From JBLMYQ01 sp050260055 (GTDB lineage Bacteria > Bacillota > Clostridia > Acetivibrionales > UBA4821), in contig JBLNBO010000035.1 of the NCBI GenBank assembly GCA_050260055.1, forward strand, positions 1 to 64,000: 64,000 nt of DNA, in the 5' to 3' direction. Numbering within the stretch: position 1 is the first letter of the stretch; each line of letters begins with the position of its first letter. Shown piece after piece: positions 35,279 to 44,184 of the stretch. A program made the position numbers and the translations under genes. The notes beneath the pieces are model-generated. The model was not told the DNA's origin and did no database searches. It saw nothing but the letters and a program-made list of their open reading frames with translations.

Positions 35279-35599
35279 ATGAAGCTATCGGACCTATTGG
35301 TACCGGAAGGACCGGTGTTGGGAAACTCTCAGGCAAAATCTGTTCAGCGTCTTGAGGAAATTGAAGACATCCATGTTCTCTTCTCTTTTATGGTTGCAAA
35401 CAACTGCCAGAATGAAGGATGTTTCATCAAAGCAATTTATCAAGGAGAAGAAGTTTTTGTGCTTTGCACTACTTTGCTTGGTTTTCTTTACTATGATTTC
35501 ATGTTTATTTCTGAAGAACTTTACACACGGCAAAAGGAGCTTTTTGATATTTTACAAAAAGCATTGATGGGTTCATGTCTGGGGCAATCTTGTTTGTAA
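35279..35599 (+). CDS. Uncharacterised 106-residue protein upstream of pgi
   Basis: Not recognised. The protein begins MKLSDLLVPEGPVLGN and ends with a Cys-containing tail (ALMGSCLGQSCL); the middle looks like an alpha/beta domain with further Cys (NNCQNEGC, VFVLCTTLLG). I start at the ATG at 35279, 9 bp after AAGGAG; the ATG at 35270 abuts that site. It lies 39 bp upstream of pgi in the same direction, so co-expression with glycolysis is plausible. Confidence 0.5.
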   Translation: MKLSDLLVPEGPVLGNSQAKSVQRLEEIEDIHVLFSFMVANNCQNEGCFIKAIYQGEEVFVLCTTLLGFLYYDFMFISEELYTRQKELFDILQKALMGSCLGQSCL

Positions 35600-35638
35600 A
35601 TCACTGGTAAAGACGTTTATTATAAAGGAGGAAGAAAG

Positions 35639-36943
35639 ATGACGGTTTTGAAATTCGATTACTTGGGATGTATGCCATTTATTGAGCCTTTTGAGCTCGA
35701 GAAAATGTATGGCAAGGTTCAAGAGGCAAATGCTTTGCTCAATAGTAAGAAAGGAGCAGGTGCAGAATTTACTGGCTGGGACGGTTATGACATTAGGCAG
35801 AATGTTTATGAGTACAGGCTGATTAAAGCGCTGGGCGACAGAATCAGGGACGATGCAGATGCGTTTGTTATCATTGGAATAGGAGGTTCTTATCTTGGGG
35901 TGAAAGCAGGCATGGATCTGCTTACACATACCTACAGAAATCAGCTTTCTCCTGAAAAAAGAAAAGGACCGGAAATTTACTTTGCCGGCACTGATCTAAG
36001 CACAGATGCACTGCAGGATTTACTGGAAATGCTTCAGTTTAAGAGGTTCTACTTAAATGTAATTTCTAAAAGTGGTACGACTTTCGAGCCTGCACTTGCA
36101 TTCAGAGTTCTCAGAGAAGAATTGGAGAAGCGTTTCGGCGAGGAAGGTGCAGCCAAAAAGATAATTGTGACTACTGACCCCAAGAATGGTGCGTTGAGAA
36201 AAATGGCCATTGAAAAAGGCTATTTAACATTGACAATTCCGCCGGATATTGGGGGAAGATATTCAGTTCTTACTCCGGTGGGAATGTTCCCGTTTGAAGT
36301 TGCAGGATTGGATATTGAGGCTATAGCTGATGGTGTTAAGGAAGCTTCTTCAACTTATAGTCAAGCTTTTCCTCAGGATAACCCGGTTATGAAGTATGCG
36401 GTAATCCGAAATATACTCTATAGTAAGGGTAAGGTAATTGAGGTTCTGGCGAGTTTTGAACCCAGGTTCCGCTTCTTGGGGGAATGGTATAAGCAGTTAT
36501 TTGGCGAAAGTGAAGGAAAAGACAAAAAAGGAATTTTCCCGGCTTCAGTGGTGTATACTTCCGATTTGCACTCTATGGGGCAATACATGCAGGACGGTAT
36601 GAGAAATATATTTGAGACATTCCTGTATGTGGAGAATTTAAACCGCGAAATACTGATTCCCGAAGAAGCCGGAAATGTTGATGGACTGAATTATCTTGTA
36701 GGCAAAACCTTTGCTTTTACAAATGAGCAGGCTTACAAGGCAACCAAGAAAGCGCATGTTGATGGAGGGGTACCGGCAATTTCAATTACTCTTCCTCAAA
36801 TGGATGAAGCCCATTTCGGTCATTTGGTTTACTTCTTTGAAAGGGCTTGCGCGCTGAGCGGATATCTGTTGGGAGTTAATCCATTCAACCAGCCCGGAGT
36901 TGAGGCTTACAAAAAAGAAATGCTTAGTCTGTTAAAAGAATAA
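35639..36943 (+). CDS. pgi: Glucose-6-phosphate isomerase
   Basis: The 434-residue enzyme interconverts glucose 6-phosphate and fructose 6-phosphate. Seen: VIIGIGGSYLGVKAG, the phosphate-binding SKSGTTFEPALAFR, GGRYSVLTPVG with the catalytic Arg, the segment EWYKQLFGESEGKDKKG with the catalytic Glu, and the C-terminal NPFNQPGVEAYK with active-site Gln/Lys. Length fits the shorter Gram-positive form. ATG behind AAAGGAGGAAG; a strong terminator follows. Confidence 0.96.
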   Translation: MTVLKFDYLGCMPFIEPFELEKMYGKVQEANALLNSKKGAGAEFTGWDGYDIRQNVYEYRLIKALGDRIRDDADAFVIIGIGGSYLGVKAGMDLLTHTYRNQLSPEKRKGPEIYFAGTDLSTDALQDLLEMLQFKRFYLNVISKSGTTFEPALAFRVLREELEKRFGEEGAAKKIIVTTDPKNGALRKMAIEKGYLTLTIPPDIGGRYSVLTPVGMFPFEVAGLDIEAIADGVKEASSTYSQAFPQDNPVMKYAVIRNILYSKGKVIEVLASFEPRFRFLGEWYKQLFGESEGKDKKGIFPASVVYTSDLHSMGQYMQDGMRNIFETFLYVENLNREILIPEEAGNVDGLNYLVGKTFAFTNEQAYKATKKAHVDGGVPAISITLPQMDEAHFGHLVYFFERACALSGYLLGVNPFNQPGVEAYKKEMLSLLKE

Positions 36944-36948
36944 TTTTT

Positions 36949-36990
36949 TGTCCCCATCAAAAAAATTGATGGGGACATCTTTTCTTTTTT
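36949..36990 (+). terminator. Terminator after pgi
   Basis: TGTCCCCATCAA and TTGATGGGGACA form a 12 bp stem around AAAAA; the T-rich tract follows after four bases. Confidence 0.82.
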
Positions 36991-37054
36991 ATTATATAAT
37001 TATTTTGCCTAAGAAGGTGTGTTATCAAATAAAACTGTTAGGGAGTGGTATTTT

Positions 37055-37993
37055 ATGAACAGCAGCACTGGTTTGGTAACTTGTATGGGAGAAATACTTA
37101 TAGATATGGTTCAAGAGACAACAGGCAGAGAGCTTTTTGAAGCACATCCTGGCGGCGCACCTGCAAATGTTGCGGTGGGAATTGCCAGGTTGGGTGGTAA
37201 GTCTGCTTTCATGGGCAAAGTCGGAGATGATAGGTTAGGGAAGTTTCTGGTTGAAACACTGAAGAAGAATGATGTCAATATCGAAGGCTTAAAGCTTGGA
37301 GGAAGAACCGGGATTGCACTGGTATCTCTTGCGGAAGATGGCGAACGCAGTTTTGATTTCTATGAGAAGCTTATTACATATGGAGAGCTTGATGTAGATA
37401 CTCAGGTGCTAGACCACAGTGAGATATTCCATTTTGGTTCAATTTCTTTAATAGATAAGCCGCAAAGCCTTGCGACAATTAAATGTCTAAAGGCCTCCAA
37501 GGAAAGAAAAATATTGATATCATACGATCCGAATTATAGACCGAATCTCTGGAAAAGTGAAAATATTGCCCGAGAAGGGATGCGGGTAGGATTAAAATAT
37601 GCCGATGTTTTGAAAGTTGCAAAAGATGAAATTGAATTTTTAACAAGTGAGTCAGATGTTGAAAGAGGAATTAAAAAGCTGTACGAAGAAAATCCAGATT
37701 TAAAACTGATTGCTGTAACGTTGGGCGCCCAAGGGAGTTATTGCTGGTATCAAGAAAAAGGAAAACTTATTCCAACCATTAAAGTAAGTGCTGTTGATAC
37801 TACAGGTGCCGGCGATGGTTTTATGGCAGGATTGCTTTATTCAATCCAAAAAAAATGCGGACTTGAGAATATGGATTGGAATAGTATGGAGCAAGCCTTT
37901 AAATTTGCCAATATAGTAGGAAGTATAACTACTACTCAAAAAGGCGCAATAAGTGCACTGCCGTACATGGAACAGATTAAGCAGTATATATAG
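37055..37993 (+). CDS. PfkB-family carbohydrate kinase, probably fructokinase
   Basis: The 312-residue ribokinase-family protein shows the N-terminal sugar motif HPGGAPANVAVGIARLGG, the central SYDPNYRPNLW segment, and the C-terminal ATP-site motif VDTTGAGDGFMAGLL with the catalytic Asp. The GGAPANVA and DPNYRPNLW forms are typical of fructokinases (ScrK-like), but 2-keto-3-deoxygluconate and other sugars are possible. ATG at 37055 behind GGGAGTGG; the longer frame is rejected. Its place after pgi fits entry of free fructose into glycolysis. Confidence 0.82.
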   Translation: MNSSTGLVTCMGEILIDMVQETTGRELFEAHPGGAPANVAVGIARLGGKSAFMGKVGDDRLGKFLVETLKKNDVNIEGLKLGGRTGIALVSLAEDGERSFDFYEKLITYGELDVDTQVLDHSEIFHFGSISLIDKPQSLATIKCLKASKERKILISYDPNYRPNLWKSENIAREGMRVGLKYADVLKVAKDEIEFLTSESDVERGIKKLYEENPDLKLIAVTLGAQGSYCWYQEKGKLIPTIKVSAVDTTGAGDGFMAGLLYSIQKKCGLENMDWNSMEQAFKFANIVGSITTTQKGAISALPYMEQIKQYI

Positions 37994-38006
37994 GTTTAAA
38001 GACAGT

Positions 38007-38040
38007 AAACGAGGAAAGATTTCCTCGTTTATTTTTTATT
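38007..38040 (+). terminator. Terminator after the PfkB-family kinase
   Basis: AAACGAGGAAA and TTTCCTCGTTT pair almost perfectly; ATTTTTTATT follows. Confidence 0.82.
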
Positions 38041-38184
38041 AATTAAAGCTTTTTATATAAGCTAATCCAAAATCATATATAAGGGGTGCTGCAGCTCGAA
38101 TAAATCTCTACAAAGCTTAATAACTTAACGGGGTAAAGAGAATAGTTAAAAAATAAAAAAAATTTGAAAAATGTCGGAAAAAAA

Positions 38185-38213
38185 TTGAATAATATATTTT
38201 AATATAATATAAT
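38185..38213 (+). promoter_or_regulatory. Promoter of the HAD phosphatase transcript
   Basis: TTGAAT (38185-38190) and TATAAT (38208-38213) with a 17 bp spacer. Tandem TATAAT-like sequences overlap here, so the exact -10 is uncertain. Confidence 0.5.
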
Positions 38214-38239
38214 AAGGGTGAATTTGCTTAATTGAATAT

Positions 38240-38335
38240 TCTCGTAGACCAAAGGTGTTTGGTTAGTCGTGCTGTCAAGTGTACTTGATGCACATACACT
38301 GCAAACCTCTTTTGGGGTGCGAGATTTTTTGTTGT
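38240..38335 (+). ncRNA. Candidate structured leader RNA, class unknown
   Basis: TCTCG near 38242 can pair with CGAGA near 38324, enclosing ACCAAA-GGTG-TTTGGT and a GTGTA...TACAC stem; T6 follows the closing strand, so the outer stem could act as an intrinsic terminator. The self-complementary TCAAGTGTACTTGA also lies inside. Pairings were found by eye. Confidence 0.3.
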
Positions 38336-38381
38336 ATTAACCATTGTTGTGGTGGACGTCAAAAAGAAAGGAGAAAAAAAA

Positions 38382-39173
38382 ATGAAGACGGTGTATGTTC
38401 TATTTATGGATGTCGATGGAACCATGTCTAAGGGTGGAATTGTGGATGCTAATGAATTCAGAGATTTTATCTCTACGATTAAGGCAATAGAAACCAGAGA
38501 TGATGTAGAAATACATGTTGTTTTAGCATCAGGTAGGCCTGCTCCATACCTACAGGGTATCCAAGTTTTTTGCAGTGAGCTGAAAAAACCGTTCATAATT
38601 GCTGAGAATGGCTCAATACTGGTTGTCAATTATGCTCAGGGTTTTGATTACGAAATGCTTATGCCGCAGCAGCACAGGGATATCATGTTTGCAGTAAAGG
38701 CCAAGCTGAGATCAATATCAGAAATTGAGGGTTTCGAATTTACAGTTGAGAGAGGAAAGGAATACTCAATCTCTGTGAAGTGGCCTGAAAAGTACAATTC
38801 AATAAAGTTTTTCGAAGTATTCGAAAGGTTCATGGCTGAATTCTTTGACCCGCATACCTTAAAGCAAATATCCTGGGCATTTACCTCTGACAGCATTGAT
38901 GTATTTGGGGCATCTACGTCAAAAAGAAGTGGTGTTCAGGAAGTATTAAGAAGATATGCCCAATATCAGGAGATTGATGTAGACCGCGTTTTGTATGCTG
39001 GCGACAGCCACAATGACATGGAAGCTGCAGAACTCGTGAGAAAACATGACAAAGGTGTAGTAATTGTACCCGAGAACGCAGTGGGTGATTTGAAAGATAT
39101 TGCAGCTATAGTTGGAAAAGGAGTTGCTCTGAAGGGAGTAGTAAATGCATTAAAACAATATTTTAATATCTAA
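38382..39173 (+). CDS. HAD-superfamily (IIB) phosphatase
   Basis: The 263-residue protein has HAD motif I (FMDVDGTMSKGG), motif II (VLASGRP) and the motif III/IV region AGDSHNDMEAAELV, with a Cof-type cap between. Such enzymes dephosphorylate sugar phosphates or related metabolites. ATG at 38382 behind AAAGGAGA; an upstream in-frame extension is rejected. It sits among sugar-phosphate genes and converges on manA. Substrate unknown. Confidence 0.8.
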   Translation: MKTVYVLFMDVDGTMSKGGIVDANEFRDFISTIKAIETRDDVEIHVVLASGRPAPYLQGIQVFCSELKKPFIIAENGSILVVNYAQGFDYEMLMPQQHRDIMFAVKAKLRSISEIEGFEFTVERGKEYSISVKWPEKYNSIKFFEVFERFMAEFFDPHTLKQISWAFTSDSIDVFGASTSKRSGVQEVLRRYAQYQEIDVDRVLYAGDSHNDMEAAELVRKHDKGVVIVPENAVGDLKDIAAIVGKGVALKGVVNALKQYFNI

Positions 39174-39183
39174 CCGCTTATAC

Positions 39184-39213
39184 AGAAAAAACAGCCTCAA
39201 AGGCTGTTTTTTC
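39184..39213. terminator. Terminator between HAD phosphatase gene and manA
   Basis: AAAAAACAGCC and GGCTGTTTTTT form a stem that works in both directions. Confidence 0.8.
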
Positions 39214-40287
39214 TTATTGATTAAGGCTGTCTTGAATTTCTTTTCTTTTATACCCGGCTGATATCAAAGGTTTATAAATATCATTTTCTAAGTCAGGTAC
39301 ATACGTCTTAAGACCAATATATCTTCCTTCAAATATATAACGCCCTAAAGAGGATGGAATCAGTACTGATTCTCCTTTTGAAACGTTTGTTTTGCCGTTT
39401 TTATGATAAATCACAATATTGCCATCAATTAATGTATATATAAAGAATTTTTGCGGGTCACTGTTTTGAATTCTCGTACCGGATGAATTCCACAACTCAC
39501 AGGCAAAGTACTTATTCGCTGCGAGAATCTTTCTATAACCCCTGCCCATTTCAACCATCTTAATTCCGCATAACTTGCTTTTTTTATTTTGATTAAAATT
39601 TATTACATCCAATGCTTTTTGAATATGAAGCTCTCTTAAAGGTTTGCCTAATGAGTTCTTTCTGTCATAATCATAAATTCTGTATGTAGCATCTGAGCTT
39701 TGCTGTATCTCTATCAATGTTATGCCTTCGCAAAGTCCATGAACAGTTCCGGCAGGAATGTTAATTACATCTCCGGGGAATACATACATCTTATTCAAAT
39801 GTTTTTCAACCGTATTATTTTTTATTGCTTTTTCAAAATCTTTTTTGCTGGTACCTTCAACTACGCCATAATATATAAATGAATCTGGCTTAGCGGATAC
39901 TATATACCACATTTCATTTTTGCCTGATTCTCCATTTTCATGGGTTCTTGCGTAATCATCGCCAGGATGGACCTGTATTGAGAGTTTATCATTTGCATCA
40001 ATAAATTTTACAAGAAGAGGATATTTTTTACAAGTCATCTTAGTTCCAACAATTGAAGCACCATACTGGTCTATAACTTCAGTGAGGGCTTTCAATCTAA
40101 GAAGTCCGTTTCCTATAATACTGGTTCCATTTGGATGGCAGGATGCTTCCCAGCTTTCCGCTATTCTGTCTGATGGAAGGATTTTTCCAAAAGTTGAGAG
40201 ATTAGTTCCTCCCCATACGTAATCTTTGTAAATTGGCTCAAAAGTAAATGGATAAATTGCTTCTGATGGTATCTCTATAATAATCAC
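39214..40287 (-). CDS. manA: Mannose-6-phosphate isomerase, class I
   Basis: The 357-residue cupin metalloenzyme interconverts mannose 6-phosphate and fructose 6-phosphate. Seen: PIYKDYVWGG, AESWEASCHPNG, zinc ligands in KLSIQVHPGDDYA and KNEMWYIV, and the third ligand region IPAGTVHGLCEGITLIEIQQSSDATYR. The only upstream in-frame start is a GTG with a poor ribosome binding site, so the exact N-terminus is uncertain, but MIIIEIPSEAIYPFTFEPIY aligns with known starts within a few residues. Confidence 0.88.
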   Translation of the reverse strand: MIIIEIPSEAIYPFTFEPIYKDYVWGGTNLSTFGKILPSDRIAESWEASCHPNGTSIIGNGLLRLKALTEVIDQYGASIVGTKMTCKKYPLLVKFIDANDKLSIQVHPGDDYARTHENGESGKNEMWYIVSAKPDSFIYYGVVEGTSKKDFEKAIKNNTVEKHLNKMYVFPGDVINIPAGTVHGLCEGITLIEIQQSSDATYRIYDYDRKNSLGKPLRELHIQKALDVINFNQNKKSKLCGIKMVEMGRGYRKILAANKYFACELWNSSGTRIQNSDPQKFFIYTLIDGNIVIYHKNGKTNVSKGESVLIPSSLGRYIFEGRYIGLKTYVPDLENDIYKPLISAGYKRKEIQDSLNQ

Positions 40288-40357
40288 CCTATTCTATTTG
40301 AATACTATTATTTTCTTCAATTACTTAATAAATATTCAAATAGATGGATAAATAGTT

Positions 40358-40388
40358 AAAAACCGTAAATTTTTAATCTACGGTTTTT
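40358..40388 (-). terminator. Terminator after the alpha-glucan phosphorylase gene
   Basis: AAAAACCGTA and TACGGTTTTT pair; T-runs on both strands. Confidence 0.7.
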
Positions 40389-40413
40389 ATACTTTAAGTT
40401 ATTAAACTTATTG

Positions 40414-42990
40414 TTATATCTTAACTACCCATTTAATCATACCGGTATCATGTTTATTAATCATATCTGGATTTTTAGGGATTACCCTAAATGTGTATCC
40501 GTAACTACCACCGTCTTCTATTGTTACCTTGCCAGAATAGTTATATGTTCCATTGCCAACTTCTTCAGCAAGCTCCATAGGTTTTACTATGGAATTTTCG
40601 AGCATGTTATTCTCACCAATCTTACCGTAATATAATTCAACTGAAACATCATTTGGATTAATGCCTCCAAGATATACAGTTGCTGCAGTATCAATAACTT
40701 GGCCTGCGTGAATTTTGCTTTCATCGAAGAAATTAACTGTTTTAGCAGGTATAATCTGAATCGGCAACCAATTATGTTCGATATATGCTTTCCAATCTGC
40801 AAGTGATTTTGTAATTTCATAATTGCTTTCAAGGATTTTTCTGGTTCTTTCGACTTGAGGTATATAGTATTTATTAATATAATCATGAAGCATTCTCGTT
40901 GTACTGAAGTTTTTGCCTACAGATATAATAGACTCCTTCATGGTCTTAACCCAGCCTACAGGTATACCTTTATCGTTCCTGTCAAAATATAAAGGCAATA
41001 TAGAATTCTCTAGAGTTGAATAAAGGCTTTCACTATCCGCATTATCTTGGTGGTCATAGTTTTGATAGAATTTATTTTCTCCAATTGACCATCCATTTTT
41101 GCCATTATAGCCTTCAACCCACCAACCATCAAGAATACTAAAATTAATTACGCCATTAACTCCTGTTTTTTGACCGCTTGTTCCGCTTGCTTCAAGAGGC
41201 CTGCGAGGGTTGTTAAGCCAAATATCACCGCCATGAATAAGGTATCTTGCAACATTCATATTGTAGTTTTCAATCAGCAGGACTTTACCTTTAAGATCCG
41301 GATGATTTGTGTAATCATAAATTTGCTTTATAATCTCATGGGCAGGCCTGTCTGCCGGGTGAGCTTTTCCGGAAAAAATTAATTGTACAGGTTTTTCAGA
41401 ACTATTTATAATTTTAATAAGTCTATCTAAATCACGGAAAATGAGATTTGCCCTTTTATAAGTAGCGAATCTTCTTGCAAAACAGATTGTCAATGCATCT
41501 GGATTTAAAAAGTTATCTATTTGCCTGAGACTTTCTGGTGAATCTCCATGTCTTGCTTTTTCTTCTTTAAGTCTACTCCTTGCTGTTTCAATCAAGTTAT
41601 TCTTTTGCTCAATATGGATATTCCAGATTTCCTCATCAGGTATGTCATATACCTTATCCCACATGCTTTGTTCGTGAAGCCTGTTTTCCCAGCCGATTCC
41701 CATATATTTATCAAAAAGCTGTTTGTAGCTAGAATCCATCCATGTTAATGTATGAATGCCATTAGTAACATGTCCTATAGGTATTTCTTCCTCTGGAATA
41801 TTAGGCCATAGCTCGCTGTAGATATTTCTGGATACTGCACCATGAAGTTCGCTTACTCCATTTTTACATCCAGTTAGTTTCAAAGCAAGAACTGTCATGT
41901 TAAAGACTTGTGGCGCATCTGGCCCTATTCTCAATCCTAAATCTAAAAATTCATGACGGTTGATTCCAAGCGAACCCCAATAGCTGCTAAAATATTTATC
42001 AATTAGATTTAGAGGGAAAACATCATTTCCAGCAGGGACAGGTGTATGTGTTGTAAATACTGTACAGGCTGAAACAACTTCTTTTGCAACCCTGAATGAA
42101 AGTCCTTTATCCTGTACAAGTTTTCTAATTAGTTCTAATCCAAGGAATGATGAATGACCTTCGTTCATGTGATAAACTGTTGGTTTTATACCAAGAACAT
42201 CAAGAAGTCTTATTCCGCCAATGCCAAGAATGATTTCTTGAGAGATTCTCATTTCCTGGTCTCCACCATATAATCTTGCTGTTAGCTGTCTATCATCAGG
42301 ATTATTAACATCAAGATTTGTATCCAGCATATATATTGAAATCCGGCCTACTTTTACCTGCCATACTTTTGCAAAAACCTCTCTTCCCGGAAGTTCAACA
42401 CTAATGATTACCTCATTACCATCAGAACCTACTGCAGGCCTTATAGGAAGCTCATACATGCTTTGCTCTGTATAACTTGTTTCCTGCCAGCCTTCAGCAT
42501 TGATAAACTGATTGAAATACCCTTGTCTATATAAAAGACCTATTGCAACAAAAGGAAGGCCTAAATCACTTGCGGTTTTGCAGTGGTCACCGGATAATAC
42601 ACCAAGACCTCCTGAATAAACCGGAAGTATTTCGTCCAATCCATATTCTGCTGAGAAGTATGCAATTATATTATCTTTCTTATCTGGAAAATTATCTGAG
42701 AACCAAGTGGAAGAAGAGTTCATATATTCATCAAATTTATTGGTAGTTTGATAATATTTATCCATGAATTCTTGATTGTTTGATGCTTCAGCGAGTTTTT
42801 TCTGACTGACTTCTTGAATAAATTTTACGGGGTTGTTTTTTACTTTTATCCATAACTCAGGGTCTATCATTTTGTATAATTTCAGGCAGTCTACGTTCCA
42901 CGCCCACCATAGATTTAGTGCTATTTCCTTAAGCTTTTTAAGGTTGTCGGGAAGTTCTGAAGTCACGGTAATCTTTCCATATAGGTACAT
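40414..42990 (-). CDS. glgP: Alpha-glucan (glycogen/maltodextrin) phosphorylase
   Basis: The 858-residue enzyme releases glucose 1-phosphate from alpha-1,4-glucans. It has the DUF3417-type N-terminus of the short phosphorylase subfamily (IALNLWWAWNVDCLKLYKMIDPELW), AYFSAEYGLDEILPVYSGGLGVLSGDH, the YHMNEGHSSFLGLE segment, and the C-terminal PLP region EASGTSGQKTGVNG. Length is normal. Convergence with sugar-phosphate genes suggests that stored glycogen or imported glucans feed pgi and glycolysis. Start ATG behind GGAGGGTAA. Confidence 0.93.
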   Translation of the reverse strand: MYLYGKITVTSELPDNLKKLKEIALNLWWAWNVDCLKLYKMIDPELWIKVKNNPVKFIQEVSQKKLAEASNNQEFMDKYYQTTNKFDEYMNSSSTWFSDNFPDKKDNIIAYFSAEYGLDEILPVYSGGLGVLSGDHCKTASDLGLPFVAIGLLYRQGYFNQFINAEGWQETSYTEQSMYELPIRPAVGSDGNEVIISVELPGREVFAKVWQVKVGRISIYMLDTNLDVNNPDDRQLTARLYGGDQEMRISQEIILGIGGIRLLDVLGIKPTVYHMNEGHSSFLGLELIRKLVQDKGLSFRVAKEVVSACTVFTTHTPVPAGNDVFPLNLIDKYFSSYWGSLGINRHEFLDLGLRIGPDAPQVFNMTVLALKLTGCKNGVSELHGAVSRNIYSELWPNIPEEEIPIGHVTNGIHTLTWMDSSYKQLFDKYMGIGWENRLHEQSMWDKVYDIPDEEIWNIHIEQKNNLIETARSRLKEEKARHGDSPESLRQIDNFLNPDALTICFARRFATYKRANLIFRDLDRLIKIINSSEKPVQLIFSGKAHPADRPAHEIIKQIYDYTNHPDLKGKVLLIENYNMNVARYLIHGGDIWLNNPRRPLEASGTSGQKTGVNGVINFSILDGWWVEGYNGKNGWSIGENKFYQNYDHQDNADSESLYSTLENSILPLYFDRNDKGIPVGWVKTMKESIISVGKNFSTTRMLHDYINKYYIPQVERTRKILESNYEITKSLADWKAYIEHNWLPIQIIPAKTVNFFDESKIHAGQVIDTAATVYLGGINPNDVSVELYYGKIGENNMLENSIVKPMELAEEVGNGTYNYSGKVTIEDGGSYGYTFRVIPKNPDMINKHDTGMIKWVVKI

Positions 42991-43063
42991 ATTTACCCTC
43001 CATTGTAGTTATTTTCTTCTAGAATATAATACTGAAAATGTAATCTTTTTGCAATACAAAATA

Positions 43064-43090
43064 CAAAACCCGCCTATTATGGCGGGGAAT
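43064..43090 (-). terminator. Terminator after ytxC
   Basis: CCCGCC and GGCGGG flank TATTAT; on the minus strand TTTTGTATTTTG follows. Confidence 0.6.
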
Positions 43091-43106
43091 TAGCAGCTTT
43101 ATTATA

Positions 43107-44024
43107 TTACCAAAAAAGGTCTTCTGTTTCTATTTTCCCCATCCTGCATATTTGGCATCCTGTACAGATTATTACCTTATTAATAAAGACATTCTTTATT
43201 GTCTCAAGAAGCTCACGATTTTTTATTTTTTCTGAAAAATGTATATATATCCTAAGTGGAGCCATTGTAATCAACGAACTGACAAGAAGGTCATCATAAT
43301 TTATTTCTCCTTCATCTGGAATTTCGTTTAAAAATTCCTTTATACAATCATTGGTGATTTCATTATATCTGTTATCAAGAATTAAATATTTATTATCAAG
43401 GCTGATTATATGAACTGCTTCCATTTTAGGCTCTTGTATATCTACAAAATATCTCAGCAGTTTAATAAATTCCTGATATTCTTTTTCCATAAGAAAACTG
43501 TCTACAGCTTTATCAACAACATCCTCAAGCTCTTTAATGTATTCTTTCATTCGGAAATTTACAAATCCATCAAGGATAATTTCATTTGAGGTATCTAAAT
43601 ATTCAATGATTTTCTTTAAAATTATTTCCTTTCTATCTACTTGAGAAATTTCATATTTCAGATCGTTGTTATTTGAATTAATATGATTAATAGCATGCTT
43701 AAGAATCTGTTTCTTTTCAGGAGTACTAAAATAACAATAGTTCATATTAATTATTCTTATAAGCAATTTTTCTTCATAGTATTTTACAATGTAATCTGAT
43801 AGCACAGAGGAAGCATGCAGTTTTAATGTATTAAAATTATTTTCAGTAAATGTATTGATAATCTTATTCTCTCTTAGTTTGCATATAATTACTCTTGATT
43901 CAGGCGATTTTAGTAATGTAGTTTTTATACTGATTTTTTTATTCTTTATTTCATTAAGCTGACTAATAAGATAATCTATTGATTCATTTGAGTATTCATT
44001 AACTCCAATGGATAAAAATTTCAT
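43107..44024 (-). CDS. ytxC: YtxC-like sporulation protein
   Basis: The 305-residue protein resembles the putative sporulation protein YtxC. Seen: the N-terminal MKFLSIGVNEYSNESIDYL, a helical middle, and the C-terminal NYDDLLVSSLITMAPLRIYIH followed by ELLETIKNVF and CTGCQICRMG. I start at the ATG at 44024 behind GAAAGGATG rather than 30 bp further upstream. It follows the GME-fold gene in the same direction with a 160 bp gap that contains an inverted repeat. Molecular function unknown. Confidence 0.72.
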   Translation of the reverse strand: MKFLSIGVNEYSNESIDYLISQLNEIKNKKISIKTTLLKSPESRVIICKLRENKIINTFTENNFNTLKLHASSVLSDYIVKYYEEKLLIRIINMNYCYFSTPEKKQILKHAINHINSNNNDLKYEISQVDRKEIILKKIIEYLDTSNEIILDGFVNFRMKEYIKELEDVVDKAVDSFLMEKEYQEFIKLLRYFVDIQEPKMEAVHIISLDNKYLILDNRYNEITNDCIKEFLNEIPDEGEINYDDLLVSSLITMAPLRIYIHFSEKIKNRELLETIKNVFINKVIICTGCQICRMGKIETEDLFW

Positions 44025-44105
44025 AAAGTCTACATCCTTTCCGGAATCAGGCATGAATTAATTAGTTAAAAAATCCTAATTACTTAGTTGTGTAGGTTTA
44101 ATATT

Positions 44106-44148
44106 GCCAAGTATATTATGTATGTGTGCACAAAATCCTATACTTGGC
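44106..44148. repeat. 10 bp inverted repeat upstream of ytxC
   Basis: GCCAAGTATA (44106-44115) and TATACTTGGC (44139-44148) are perfect inverted copies 23 bp apart. There is no T-run, so it is not a typical terminator; an operator or mRNA hairpin is possible. TTGCCAAGTATAT also occurs at the likely rlmB -10 region near 51101. Confidence 0.4.
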
Positions 44149-44184
44149 CAAATATAAAAATTATTTAGGAATATTTGTCAAATG

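Larger units (their letters stand above)
37994..38381 (+). other. Gene-free leader region of the HAD phosphatase
   Basis: 388 bp between stop and next start. It holds a terminator (38007-38040), an AT-rich stretch, a promoter (38185-38213) and a potentially structured RNA from about 38240 to 38335: ACCAAA/TTTGGT and GTGTA/TACAC hairpins enclosed by TCTCG ... CGAGA, followed by T6. No riboswitch class is recognised. Confidence 0.45.
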
